Source: Doryteuthis pealeii (taxonomy: Eukaryota; Mollusca; Cephalopoda; Myopsida; Loliginidae). Taken from it: 64,000 nucleotides of DNA. The stretch's first letter is position 1. Each line of letters opens with the position of its first letter. Shown in pieces: positions 32,477-42,930 of the stretch. The notes beneath the pieces are model-generated. The model did not search any database, was not told the DNA's origin, and worked only from the letters and a program-made list of their open reading frames with translations. The stretch covers positions 79,062,809-79,126,808 of the forward strand of contig CM042160.1 in NCBI GenBank assembly GCA_023376005.1, in the 5' to 3' direction. The position numbers and the translations under genes are program-made.

Positions 32477-33235
32477 GAAAAACCCTTTCCAAGGGACCCT
32501 CTCAAAAGTATTAAAACACTTTTTGAGAGTGGGTTCCCTGATAGAAAGTTTTTCTCATCTATTATTAGACTCCTTTGAAGCATCAAGTTAATATAATTAT
32601 TCTATAAGTTATTAGAGAAGATAAAATCCGTCTCTTACCTTTATAATATATGTTGAGAATGGGTTTGAACTTTTATGTGTATATATATCTAATCTTGTCT
32701 GGTTAATTTCCGGTGAATATGGCTACATTGTAACTATCTTGAATTGAAAATAAAAACGGTCAAATAGAAGAATTTTACTTAACTTTTTTTACAGTTGTAA
32801 AATAAAATAAAATATATTAAATTAATTAGATAGATCAGTAAACAATTGATGAATAATTTTAGAAAACTATATTTTATGTATATTTTTAAATTTCAAATAG
32901 ATTAAATATAATAAATTAAATATTTAAATTATAAATGACAAAGTGTTATTTTTCCTTATATTAACAGCTCTAGACTGACCGTAATTTTGAGAGGGTCTTA
33001 CGTTTTAAAGAATTAACTATACATAAAAATAAATATAATTATTATATTATTAAAATTGTTACCATAAAAGTGTCCACCTTGGACTTATTTCTTTTGGAAA
33101 TATATATATATATAGTTGCTTCGTCATATTACCCTAATGATGGTTTAATATATTTTTAATAAAACTATTCCTTCTTAAATTAATACAACCTCTGAATATT
33201 TGATTTTTCATGATTTTTTATATTTTACACACACA
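32476..33235. other. AT-rich sequence, nothing recognised
   Basis: No coding or RNA feature. TACCCTAATGATGGTTTA at 33,129 loosely resembles the hammerhead-linked phrase at 20.1 kb. Confidence 0.45.
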
Positions 33236-33259
33236 TACTCAGGGACACATTATCAGAAT

Positions 33260-33296
33260 TATCCTGATGATCCGTTAGGAGAAACCTAGGTAGATA
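33260..33296 (+). ncRNA. Hammerhead ribozyme motif, textbook core
   Basis: The plus strand reads TATC (stem I), CTGATGA, stem II TCC-GTTA-GGA, GAAA, stem III CC-TA-GG, TA, then GATA, which pairs with TATC. Every element is present with no mismatch in 37 nt, making it the most compact complete motif in the window. It is followed at about 30 bp by (TTA)n and (GT)n arrays. Confidence 0.85.
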
Positions 33297-33318
33297 TTCT
33301 CTGACTCATTAGGCTTAC

Positions 33319-33358
<40 letters not shown>

Positions 33359-33384
33359 GTGTATGTGTGTGTGTGTGTGTGTTT
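33319..33384. repeat. (TTA)n-(GT)n microsatellite
   Basis: About 34 bp of ATT repeats followed by about 24 bp of GT. Confidence 0.9.
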
Positions 33385-33833
33385 ATGAGTAGTAATATAG
33401 TTTCGGTTACAGACACAATCTCCATTATAATAAGGGATATAGATATTTTGTTGATGCCGGTAGAATTAGTTGTAGAAGGATGTAATGTTAGTTAATACAA
33501 AGTAGTTCAAGTGTGATCGTGTGGTTGGATTGATTTAGTTTGTTTGGTTAAGTGTTGGTTTTCCCGAGAAGAGAAGAAGGTCGGTAGAATGAGGAATAAT
33601 CGTCAAAGAGGAGACGATTATAAAGAGTGTGACAAGGCGAGATTAGACGTTATTCACGCGTGGCTAAGATCACCCCCAACCCATCCCACAACTCTTAGAT
33701 CCCAGGTAGTCGGAAAGCGATCGCATATTTGTGGTGATTCGATTCATTACATGCTGCTGGTTCACTTTACGGGTACTTCTTTCAAAATGTCCTTTTTGAT
33801 GTGCTTAAAAGCAAAATCCTAAAACCAATGATT

Positions 33834-33834
<1 letters not shown>
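33385..33834 (+). other. Unique segment with an unidentified 92-codon open frame
   Basis: The frame 33,544-33,822 starts MVKCWFSREEKKVGRMRNN and is basic at its N-terminus, then His/Ser-rich. I recognise no domain. It is not low-complexity, so a small exon or diverged element protein remains possible, but no conserved motif supports it. Confidence 0.25.
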
Positions 33835-34160
<326 letters not shown>

Positions 34161-34174
34161 GTGCCAAATAGATC

Positions 34175-34328
34175 TTTTAAAAGATATATTCGTATTAAAT
34201 AAGCCCGAGTAAAAAAATCCCTTTAGATACAACTATACAACAACAAATGCAAATATGAACGTACAATGAACGCGATTCTCTAACCTCTAGACAGGAAATA
34301 ACTAGAGGGCTTGATATGCAGTCAAATT
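34175..34328 (+). repeat. Family K dispersed repeat, right part
   Basis: AAATGCAAATATGAACGTAC, then ACGCGATTCTCTAACCTCTA. The left part is shared with 63.80 kb, the right part with 10.50 kb. Confidence 0.6.
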
Positions 34329-34334
34329 AAATCC

Positions 34335-34338
34335 TCTC

Positions 34339-34419
<81 letters not shown>

Positions 34420-34449
34420 TATATATATATATATATATATATGTTGTGT

Positions 34450-34517
<68 letters not shown>

Positions 34518-34530
34518 GTGTGGGGGGGGT
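34335..34530. repeat. (CTGT)n-(CT)n-(AT)n-(GT)n compound microsatellite
   Basis: Four different short arrays in series, ending in a run of seven or eight G after GTGTG. Confidence 0.92.
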
Positions 34531-34534
34531 GATA

Positions 34535-34905
34535 TCAAGTATTTCCATGATAGGATTCAACCATATTTATGAAATTCAAACGTATATATATAGATTTTTC
34601 GTACATACATTTAAATGTCAGTGTACGGAGTATAGTACTAATAAATTGGGGGACTAACTTTTAAACTGATATATATTGATTCATTATTACATCACCATAC
34701 TAAAGTAAGCTTGTTATTAAATATCTTTTTTTGTTTTTAGAATCTACAAATAGGAAATCTAAAACTTGAATTTCATATATCAATAAGGTATATAGATTGT
34801 TGACCTAAATTCTTATATGGATGGAGCGAACGGGAATATCTATTTTAAAGAATTTCGATTTATTTCCATTGAAACAGTTTGATTAAAACGATTCAGAAAT
34901 TTAGA
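34535..34905. other. AT-rich sequence, nothing recognised
   Basis: No feature seen. Confidence 0.5.
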
Positions 34906-34909
34906 GGAA

Positions 34910-35465
34910 AGAATGCATTAATTAATAAGTCAACACTGAATATTTTATTAAAATCATATAATTCCCTGATTTTTGGTAATTTTATGTTTATCAATCTGGG
35001 ACACCGTATTTGTAACATATTTCCCGGTCAATTCTTTTGTAAACAAAATCCACAATAATCTTTTAGAGCGTTTTAGTTTTTCTGCATGTTTGAAACAAAA
35101 AAATAAAATATTTCATTTAAATAGAATATCAAGTTAGTAATTTTTCTGTACATAGTGTATTCGATGGGGGTTTTTTTTTTGTTACTGATTTCTAAAAAAA
35201 GTAACTGTTATAAGTCTGTTTTTTTTTTTTTTTTTTTTTTTTTTTCTTTTAACGTGTTTGATAACTTCACTTACAACCTCGGATTTCGGTAAATTTCAGG
35301 CTAATTTAATGTTTAAAATGTATTAAGAAATAATCACATATGTATTTTTCTTCTTTTACTGATACTCATTATGTTACTACTTTTCGACTAAATGAAAAAT
35401 AATTTGACCTTAAATAATCGATTTTATTTATTCTAATTCGTTTTTTAAGTGACAATTGTCACTCA
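34910..35465 (+). repeat. Family I dispersed repeat, copy 2
   Basis: It is collinear with 21,690-22,265 (AATTCCCTGATTTTTGG, TAATTTTTCTGTACATAGTG, TTTAAAATGTATTAA, TTTTACTGATACTCATTATG). A poly(T) run at 35,219-35,245 has expanded inside it. Confidence 0.6.
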
Positions 35466-35568
35466 TTTTGTTGCTCCTATATAAGGGATGGAGCACTCTA
35501 TGGCGGCCTTTACATACATACAGATGTGTGTATTAAAACAGTTAAAAATCCCCTTCGCATTCTGTGGG

Positions 35569-35640
35569 TGACGATGGTCGAACGGTTAAGCTGTCCGACT
35601 GCGTCTGAATCGATCGGAGTTCTATCCCAGCTGTAGGTAG
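35569..35640 (+). promoter_or_regulatory. tRNA-like pol III promoter head (box A/box B)
   Basis: TGGTCGAACGG at 35,575 fits the box A consensus TRGYNNARNNG. GAGTTCTATCC at 35,617 resembles box B (GGTTCGANTCC) with about two mismatches. Spacing is about 42 bp. It looks like the 5' head of a Ser/Leu-tRNA-derived SINE and lies about 30 nt upstream of a complete hammerhead, so one pol III transcript could carry the ribozyme. Confidence 0.55.
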
Positions 35641-35656
35641 CTCAACAAATGTCTAA

Positions 35657-35698
35657 CCACACTGAAGAGACTTGATAAGTCGAAACACGTGTCTGTGG
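35657..35698 (+). ncRNA. Hammerhead ribozyme motif, complete
   Basis: CCACA (stem I), CTGAAGA, stem II GACTT-GAT-AAGTC (perfect 5 bp), GAAA, stem III CACGTG, TC, then TGTGG pairing with CCACA over 5 bp. No mismatch was seen in any helix. It follows a tRNA-like head and precedes a short (AT)n run. Confidence 0.88.
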
Positions 35699-35719
35699 AT
35701 GACTATATAGAATATATAT

Positions 35720-36100
<381 letters not shown>

Positions 36101-36845
36101 AAAAGTTCTAGGCAAACCAAAGCGAAAATTACTTCATTTCAATCTTTATTGAAATTTTGTAAAAACTTAAAGAAACCTGAATCTCCTTATCTACCCCCGC
36201 TAAAAAAAAAAATAGGTGTCTCCTTCGAAGACACAAAAAACAGCAAGAAAACATACGCGCATGCGTACTTGGAGCCACTTGTAAACGAGCAGACGGTCAC
36301 ACACTAAAAGCGATTTGAATACAATGACAATAAATAAGAAAAGGCGAAAGATGGCGCAGATAAACAATCTGTTCTTAACAGTCGAGATAAATGCGACTGT
36401 CAATGACGGAGGCTGTATTGATGGTGAATTTTGGTGACAGTACTTGAAATGCGACGGAGAAACTAAAGACAGTTGGGATATGGGGAGGGCACGCTTAGCT
36501 GAAGAACGCTTGTCCTAAGCATAAAATTAAGGAAACGTGTCGTTCTTTGAAAACACTCCAAAAAAAGGGAAGAGGAGTGGGAGGAGGAAGTAAAGAATGG
36601 AAGGAAAACTCGTCTAATTGATGAATGAAAATAAAGGATGAATAAAGCGTACTCGAGTGAATGAAAATATTAACGTATCTGAGAATAAATGACGAGAATA
36701 AAAGACAGTTAAAAAAGAAAAAGAAAAAGGGGGGGGGGGAATAACAAAACAACACAAAAAAAAGAAGAACTGAATTAAAGAAAAAAAGCCAAATAATAAT
36801 AAAACGATGAAAGACACATTAGGGAAGTGCGAAAATTCTCAGCGC
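36101..36845. promoter_or_regulatory. Unique segment, candidate conserved non-coding DNA
   Basis: Between 36,230 and 36,500 the sequence is non-repetitive and less AT-biased, with motifs such as GAAAGATGGCGCAG (YY1-like) and ACGCGCATGCGTAC (palindromic, NRF1-like). No open frame is credible. After 36,540 it becomes purine-rich. The regulatory role is inference from composition only. Confidence 0.25.
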
Positions 36846-36847
36846 TC

Positions 36848-36850
36848 TTA

Positions 36851-36881
<31 letters not shown>

Positions 36882-36882
36882 C
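36848..36882. repeat. (GA)n microsatellite
   Basis: About 30 bp of AG. Confidence 0.9.
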
Positions 36883-36918
36883 TTGAAACTTTTGCACACA
36901 CCTAATCTATATAATAAT

Positions 36919-37156
36919 AAAGTAAGTCGTCGGGGCGACCTAAAGTCGGTATCAGCCAATCGGCGAGGGAGTCTATCTCCTTTTTAATAGCGCTAGACCA
37001 AGGAGATTGTTTTGGCGTCTGAGGTGGAGCGCCACTCCTACCATCAGCCGCTTACTTTACCGCACAGATCCCTGTGCTACTCATAGTTGGCGAGGACCGG
37101 TATCGAACTTGGAACCTTGTGGCTTCTAGCCGAACGCTCTACCAACTGAGCTAAAA
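36919..37156 (-). mobile_element. Family B SINE, full length
   Basis: The complete minus-strand copy includes the head: plus-strand AACGCTCTACCAACTGAGCT gives a perfect tRNA-like box A (AGCTCAGTTGGTAGAGCG). Box B is TATCGAACTTGG on the plus strand. It abuts a family E copy at its 5' end. Confidence 0.9.
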
Positions 37157-37157
37157 G

Positions 37158-37606
37158 TTGGATTTAACGGCATGTCCACCCGTCTTCGGTTATTTTATGC
37201 CGAAGACATTTTCTTTTATTCCTTCTTGTTATGTATTCTTTTTTTTTTCAAACTCAATTTTTTAGACACATTTTAAATACTTAAAAAAAAAACTATCTAA
37301 GCCATAGATTGGACCCTAACAGGCACTGCCACTCCCGGTCAGGGTGGACCTGGGAGTAATGGCGACAAAGGGGCACTCCATATCTCCCAGGGTTCCAGAA
37401 CTGAATCTTCACCACTAGATGCAGTTTAACGTCATAACATGGACTCTAAAATCCTCAGTCACCGCCTTCTAGCACATATATAATAAAAACGGTTGGGAGT
37501 TTGCCATAAGGGCAATAGGACAATCATATAGATGCTAGGGCTTGATGTGACTAGCCGATTGATCGGAGTGGGGGCCTCTCCGACGGACTATCTAGTCTAA
37601 GTAAAG
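37158..37606 (-). mobile_element. Family E retroposon lacking the (AACC) repeat expansion
   Basis: The minus-strand element runs from the 3' end (GGATTTAACGGCATGTCCAC) to the CGATTGATCGGAGTGGGGGC block. It lies tightly between two family B SINEs, suggesting a composite or nested insertion. Confidence 0.85.
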
Positions 37607-37614
37607 GCCTATAA

Positions 37615-37832
37615 TAGTAAGTAAAGCCGGCAAAGTTGTTTTTTTTTTATATCAGCGAGGGAGTCTAAACCCTTTTCTCTAGCACTTGACCAGGGAGATT
37701 GTTTTTGCATCTGAGGTGGAGCGCCACACATACCATCAGCTCCACACATATCCAAATTGGGCTGCTCATGCCATGAGCTGGCGAGTGTCGGTATCGACAT
37801 GGGCGGATGCTCTACCAACTGAGCTAAAACTG
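37615..37832 (-). mobile_element. Family B SINE, internally deleted
   Basis: It keeps the head (GCTCTACCAACTGAGCTAAA on the plus strand) and the 3' part. The block around box B and the GATCTGTGCGG stretch are shortened. Confidence 0.78.
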
Positions 37833-37840
37833 GATTTGCA

Positions 37841-37841
<1 letters not shown>

Positions 37842-37896
<55 letters not shown>
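37842..37896. repeat. (CT)n microsatellite
   Basis: About 54 bp of uninterrupted CT. The reading frames through it are artefacts. Confidence 0.92.
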
Positions 37897-37898
<2 letters not shown>

Positions 37899-38850
37899 AA
37901 ACATCCCTATCGGTCATCGCCCAGGCAGGTCTTCCGCGCACAATCCAGAATCCGTGCAGAGCAGGTTGGTGTTGGCTTTTGCTGGTCGGCCGACGTTTGT
38001 GTGCCCATATGTAGGTGTCTACATTAGAATATTACTTGCTTCTCCAGTGTCCAGCATGTCTTGTTCGTCTTAATTGTGCGGTTTCTGTGATAGGAGGCGA
38101 GTGGCCTTACAGCTGTATGGTATATAATAATAATGCTATTTTGTATGTATTATATAAAGATACATAAAAATGGCACAATTTAGCGAGATTTTTGTTAACT
38201 GGCACAATGACGATATAAAAAAAACACCAAGTCATTGTGCTCATTAATTTGATAATTTTGTTTTGTTTTATTTTACGACATATCAATCTCGGTAGGTCGT
38301 TTAATACCGGTTAATTTTTGAAAGATTCGTAGCGATAGTTCGTCATAATATAACCCGTCGGTCGCTACTGAGCTAAAGGGCTCACAGAATTTCCGAAATT
38401 GGCTGTCAAGATCAGATTTTCTGCATCAACCATGAATTGCAGGGTCTCTATATTTGCTGAAAGTCTAGCCGAGTGCCCACGTTGTGTTAAGATCTCAAAC
38501 GACTAGAAATCTGCTATAGAAACCGATTCCCAAGGTTTTCAAATTTCAAACCCTGAATCAGGTCACAATAAAATAACCCAACAAGGGTTGATATGCCGTT
38601 TAATCCCACAAACTAAACTAAACTGAATAAAGCCTATTAGTTAAGATAATAAAGTTTTTACTTAACTTTGTTTACTATTTATAAAACCTGTGCATATAAA
38701 TTATATGTACAAATATTGTAAATAATAAACAAAGTTACACGAAGTCAGTTATTTCCTTTAGTATGTTTGAAATATCAAAGTAAACACGGTAGGCTACATC
38801 AATGTCTAGACTACATTGTTTATTTACGGTGTTGCATTGATTTTGATTGT
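37897..38850. other. Unclassified sequence with two family E scraps
   Basis: ACATCCCTATCGGTCATCGC at 37,901 is similar in reverse to GTGATGACCGATAGGGACGT at 63.00 kb. Family E 3'-end fragments lie at 38,262-38,330 (minus) and 38,567-38,622 (plus, GTTGATATGCCGTTTAAT). No gene. Confidence 0.5.
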
Positions 38851-38851
38851 A

Positions 38852-39105
38852 TTCTCAATCGGTAGAACACCTGCCAAAGAATCATAAGGTTTCTGGTTCG
38901 ATATCGGTCCCCGCCAACTCAGCGTGTGAGTTGCACAGATTGGGTAATCTGATCTGTGCGGTAAAGTGGAGAGCTGACGGTAGGTGTGATGCTCCACCTC
39001 AGCAAAACTCCCTGGTCTGCCGCTATCGAAAATGGGTTCGACTTTCTCGCTCTCCGGTTGATATCCATAATTGGCCATTCCGTCAACATTACTTGACTTT
39101 TTAAG
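38852..39105 (+). mobile_element. Family B SINE, subfamily with 16-bp insertion
   Basis: Head TCGGTAGAACACCTGCC, box B GGTTCGATATCGG. The insertion ATTGGGTAATCTGATC is shared with the 5.56-kb copy. Ends in ATTACTTGACTTTTT. Confidence 0.85.
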
Positions 39106-39127
39106 GTAGTTTTGAAAGTATAAATAA

Positions 39128-39136
39128 GTGGGTGAG

Positions 39137-39167
<31 letters not shown>

Positions 39168-39246
39168 ATGAATCAACAAGAAGCTTAAGAAAAAAGAAAG
39201 AAAGAAAGGAAGAAAGAAAGAAAGAATCAACACGAAGCTTAAGAAA

Positions 39247-39283
<37 letters not shown>

Positions 39284-39347
39284 ATCAACAAGAAGCTTAA
39301 GAAAGAAGAAAAAAGAAAGAAAGAAAATAAGAATCATCAAGAAGCTT

Positions 39348-39379
<32 letters not shown>

Positions 39380-39795
39380 ATGAATGAATGAATCAACAAG
39401 AAGCTTAAGAAAAAAAGAAAGAAAGAAAGAAAGAAAGAATCAACACGAAGCTTAAGAAAGAAGAAAAAAGAAAGAATGAAAGAAGGAAGGAAAGAATCAA
39501 CAAGAAGCTTAAGAAAGAAAAAGAAAAAAAGAAAGAAAGAAAGAATCAAACAAGAAGCTTAAGAAAGAAGAAAGAAAGAAGAAAGAAAGAAAGAAAGAAA
39601 AAGAAAGAAGGAAAAAATCAACAAGAAGCTTAAGAAAGAAAGAAACAAACAAAGAATCTATAAGAAGTTTAAGAAAGAAAGAAAGAAGAAAGAAAGAATC
39701 AACAAGAAGTTTAAGAAAGAAAGAAAGAAAGAAAGAAAGAATCTATAAGAAGTTTAAGAAAGAAGAAAGAAAGAAAGAAAGAAAGAAAGAAGCTT
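39128..39795. repeat. (GAAA)n-AAGCTT minisatellite
   Basis: About a dozen units of 45-60 bp, each (GAAA)n followed by ATCAACAAGAAGCTTAAG. Three units near 39,655-39,755 carry AAGTTT or CTATAAGAAG variants. HindIII sites mark most units. Lys/Glu- and Phe/Ser-rich frames are artefacts. Confidence 0.92.
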
Positions 39796-39991
39796 AAAAT
39801 ATCAGCCCTGCTTGAAGATAAGTTAGTATAACAGAAGAATAAGTAGAATGCTTTGCAACAATAGACTGAGCTAGATCATCGCGTCTAGTTTTAAATCTTC
39901 AGAAAGACAAGCCCAACAATTTCTGAAAGTTCGGTTTGGATTGAACCAAAAATGAGAGAATTTTAACCGCACGGACGAATGAGACATTACT

Positions 39992-40036
<45 letters not shown>

Positions 40037-40998
40037 TATATATATGCAAAATATATAAAACAATGCATTAGCTAAACACATCTTTGATCTCAATCATACC
40101 TTTGATTTCAAAGGTGCTAAAATATTAACCCACATACATGATAAAACACTGCGTAGAATTATGGAATCTTATGTTATTCTTACCCATAAAACCATACCCC
40201 AAAGACAGGGTTTCTTTAATATATCCCCTTATCTAGCGACTCTTATTATCAGAAACCATAAAATCCCTTCACATAACTTTTTCCGTTATTTACGTCCCAT
40301 TAAATTAAATTTTGGTTTATTGTTTTGTTTTGTTTTATGAATAAGATCTTTTCCGTTTTATTTTGTTTTTTGTTTTTCGGTTTAAAATAATACCTTACAT
40401 TAGATCCAAATCGCTTAACATTATCTAAAATATAACCAATTCCGCCATAACCTTTTTTTACTTTATATATAAAAACAAAACACAATAAATATTTAATCAT
40501 TTATTAAATACAGAACTTAATAATAATAATAATTAGAAATTTAAAAAATAATTAATCGTAAAATAAAAATATATAAAAACTCCTTTTCTAAATATTAACA
40601 TATTCCGCTCATAACTTTTTCACTTTATATATAAAAACTAATTACAGTAAATATCTAATCATTTATGAATTACAGAACTTAAAAATAAAATTTAAATAAT
40701 AAAAACAATTAATCGTAAAAAATTCCTTTACTAAAAGTCTTTTGAATTCCAACCGTCACATTTCTTAACACCCATCCCCTTCCGTTTAAATTGTTTCGTC
40801 TTGTTGCCAACATCTCAAAAATTCGCTACATTTGTTGACAAAAGATATACATGAGACATGCCCGACATATATATGGCGCGAAATACCCACGTTGGTGAAT
40901 ATTGTAACGTCTTTCGTTTTTTTGCAGTATTAAGGTTTTTTTTTGTTTTGTAAACTCATTTTGACTTTCCTCTCCGACCCAAACAATTACGGGAGTGA
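39796..40998. repeat. AT-rich sequence with a tandem duplication of about 170 bp
   Basis: The block 40,437-40,607 (CATAACCTTTTTTTACTTTA, then AATATTTAATCATTTATTAA, then ATTAATCGTAAAATA) is repeated imperfectly at 40,608-40,745. A short (AT)n lies at 40,002-40,045. Nothing else was recognised. Confidence 0.6.
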
Positions 40999-41001
40999 AT
41001 G

Positions 41002-41050
41002 AGCTCTGATGATGATTTTTGTAAAATCGAAATATTGATCAGTATCAGCT
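41002..41050 (+). ncRNA. Hammerhead ribozyme motif with 6-bp stem II
   Basis: CTGATGA, T, stem II GATTTT-TGT-AAAATC, GAAA, stem III built from TATTG / CAGTA, TC, then AGCT pairing with AGCT before the core. Stem III is longer than in the other motifs and contains one G-U. GATGATTTTTGT is shared with the relic at 19.45 kb. Confidence 0.7.
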
Positions 41051-41117
41051 ATGATTATATTATAAATTGTTTTCTTCTTTAACAGCATTGTGTGATGTTT
41101 TCATTCCACCTTTTCTT

Positions 41118-41231
41118 ACACATATATATATATATATATTCGAACTTCAGTTGCGGTATTGCGTTTAATTTCAGACTATCACCCGTGAGAAACGTATAAA
41201 TTTGTGTGTATGTTTATATATATATATATGT

Positions 41232-41302
<71 letters not shown>

Positions 41303-41306
41303 AGAG

Positions 41307-41350
<44 letters not shown>

Positions 41351-41352
41351 TT
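41118..41352. repeat. (AT)n, (GT)n and (GA)n microsatellites
   Basis: TA arrays at 41,121-41,139 and 41,216-41,268, GT at 41,268-41,299, GA at 41,303-41,350. Confidence 0.9.
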
Positions 41353-41394
41353 AGTTTAACTTCAAGTACATTAATAAATTGATAGAAATATTAA

Positions 41395-41503
41395 TTATGT
41401 AACGGGAAAAAGGAAAAATGAAATGGAAAAAGAAAGAAAGAAACGGAAAATTGAGAAAGAAAAGAACAGAAAAAGAGAAAAAGGGAAGAAACAAATAAAT
41501 GGA

Positions 41504-41539
<36 letters not shown>

Positions 41540-41583
41540 AAAAAAGGAAAAACGGGAAAAAGAAAAAGAAAGAAACAAAAATG

Positions 41584-41614
<31 letters not shown>

Positions 41615-41695
41615 AGAAAGAAAGAGACTAAATAGACTTTAAAGAAGAAAAAAAGAGAAAAGAAAAGATGGGAACAGAGAAACGTATATATGCGT
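41395..41695. repeat. (GAAA)n purine-rich tract
   Basis: GAAA units with interruptions. Phe/Ser-rich open frames on the minus strand are artefacts. Confidence 0.9.
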
Positions 41696-41848
41696 AATGA
41701 AATAAACAATTTGAATAAAATTAATGAAGAGACGAAAATGATAAAAGCCCGAAAATAAAAGGAGAAAAGTCGATTTGAGGTGTTGGGTTTAGAAGGCAGA
41801 TGAAGTGTTTGGAGCCTCATTGTGATTCTTTATTGTATACAGACCATC

Positions 41849-41977
41849 TTAGCCATATGCGCTGTCGTCATCGTCTACCTCTTCCATTTCTCTACCACAG
41901 TCATTTTGGGCCTCGTCTTCAGCGTTCCTGATATTGTTCCCGGCTGATGGAGCCTTGATTTTAAGGAGAAGACTCAT
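41849..41977 (-). CDS. Candidate acidic terminal exon or short ORF (42 aa), unidentified
   Basis: The minus strand encodes 42 residues. The second half is acidic (NAEDEAQNDCGREMEEVDDD) and ends SAYG before TAA. An AATAAA polyA signal lies 14 nt after the stop (plus-strand 41,829-41,834). A stretch CTTCTCCTTAAAATCAAG, eight codons into the frame, could be a 3' splice site, so the conserved part may start at residue 9 (APSAG). I do not recognise the protein. It could be the last exon of a host gene, a transposase C-terminus or chance. No upstream exon was found within the flanking repeats. Confidence 0.3.
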   Translation of the reverse strand: MSLLLKIKAPSAGNNIRNAEDEAQNDCGREMEEVDDDDSAYG

Positions 41978-41984
41978 TTAATCC

Positions 41985-42235
41985 TACTTTCTTAAGTTCT
42001 TTTCTTTTTTTTGTTTTCTTATTGTATTGTGAAAGAAAAAAAATCGGGAGCTAATCTGCTGTCAGGTCACTAACAAAGCAATGAGGACGTGGCGGGCTTT
42101 TTCTTTTGACGCGACGATAAATGCGATCGGTGCATTGACATGAGCATAGTCATAGGTTGATTTTAGTTGATACAAAAAAAGACACATCAAAATTGGAAGG
42201 TAATGGGCAAAACAGAGAGGCGGGGGCGAAACCGG
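41985..42235. other. Short unique segment
   Basis: No feature recognised. Minus-strand open frames overlapping here share no motif with known proteins. Confidence 0.4.
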
Positions 42236-42318
42236 AATGACTCGCTGTCGTGTAATGGTTTGCAAGAAATGTTTTCTGATCAATTACTAACGAGTAATAA
42301 ATTCGATTCTCAATGAGT
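42236..42318 (+). mobile_element. Family C/D tRNA-like head fragment
   Basis: CTGTCGTGTAATGGTTTGC (box A) and AATTCGATTCTCAATGAG (box B), as in C/D heads. The downstream part is replaced by a family E copy. Confidence 0.6.
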
Positions 42319-42325
42319 TTAATTT

Positions 42326-42553
42326 GTTTTGTTTTACGGCATATCAACCTCGGTGGGCCATTTAATGCCGATAAAGTTTTGAAATAAAGTCATTCTTAAT
42401 GGATACTCAATTTTTTATAAACACATTTTTCTATTCAACCCATAGATGGGACCCTAACAGGTACTCCCACTCCGGGCAAGAGTGGACCACGGAGCAATGG
42501 TGATGAAGGGGTCCTCTACATTCCCCGAACCTCCAGAACTGGAACCTCACCAT
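42326..42553 (-). mobile_element. Family E retroposon, 5'-truncated
   Basis: TTTTACGGCATATCAACCTC, then GGGACCCTAACAGGTACTCC, then CTCCAGAACTGGAACCTCAC. Confidence 0.83.
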
Positions 42554-42617
42554 TTCAATGAGTACCTCACACTTGCAACCATTTGAAATGTACTTCAGTT
42601 CACTTGCTTAGTCTTTT

Positions 42618-42755
42618 AAGGATTTAGGTTACCGAAGTTAAGCAGAGATGACCTCGATCAATATTTAGATGGGTAACCACTGGAACAGGTGCCGTAAATA
42701 ATCCAATGCTTGTTAACCAAATCTAGTTTTAATATATTCTAAACCACTCTTAAAG
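42618..42755 (+). repeat. 5S-rRNA-derived repeat, unit 1
   Basis: AAGTTAAGCAG, then ATATTTAGATGGGTAACCAC, then GGTGCCGTAA. These match the second half of 5S rRNA in order (AAGCTAAGCAG, TACTTGGATGGGAGACCGC, GGTGCTGTA), including the box C area. The first half of 5S is not recognisable. Confidence 0.7.
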
Positions 42756-42930
42756 CATCGATTCCCACTAGATCAGCGAAGTTGAGCAGCGATAAGCCCG
42801 GCCAGTATTTAGATGGGTAACCAATTAGGAACAAGTACCGTAATTTATCCGTGACCTATGTGTCATACTAAGCAGAGCTTAGTAGATTATAAGTTTAAGA
42901 GTAACTTAGAATGTACTAAGCTTTGTTTAT
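42756..42930 (+). repeat. 5S-rRNA-derived repeat, unit 2
   Basis: CATCGATTCCCACTAGATCA is followed by GAAGTTGAGCAGCGATAAGC, AGTATTTAGATGGGTAACCA and AGTACCGTAA. It continues through a TAAGCAGAGCTTAGTAGAT spacer to the next unit start 175 bp on. Confidence 0.75.

Noticed and set aside
37686..38027. 113-codon frame
   Set aside because: It runs through a family B SINE and (CT)n and contains only repeat-derived residues.
42618..42755. Functional 5S rRNA gene
   Set aside because: Only the second half resembles 5S, with many substitutions and no terminator T-run at the right place.
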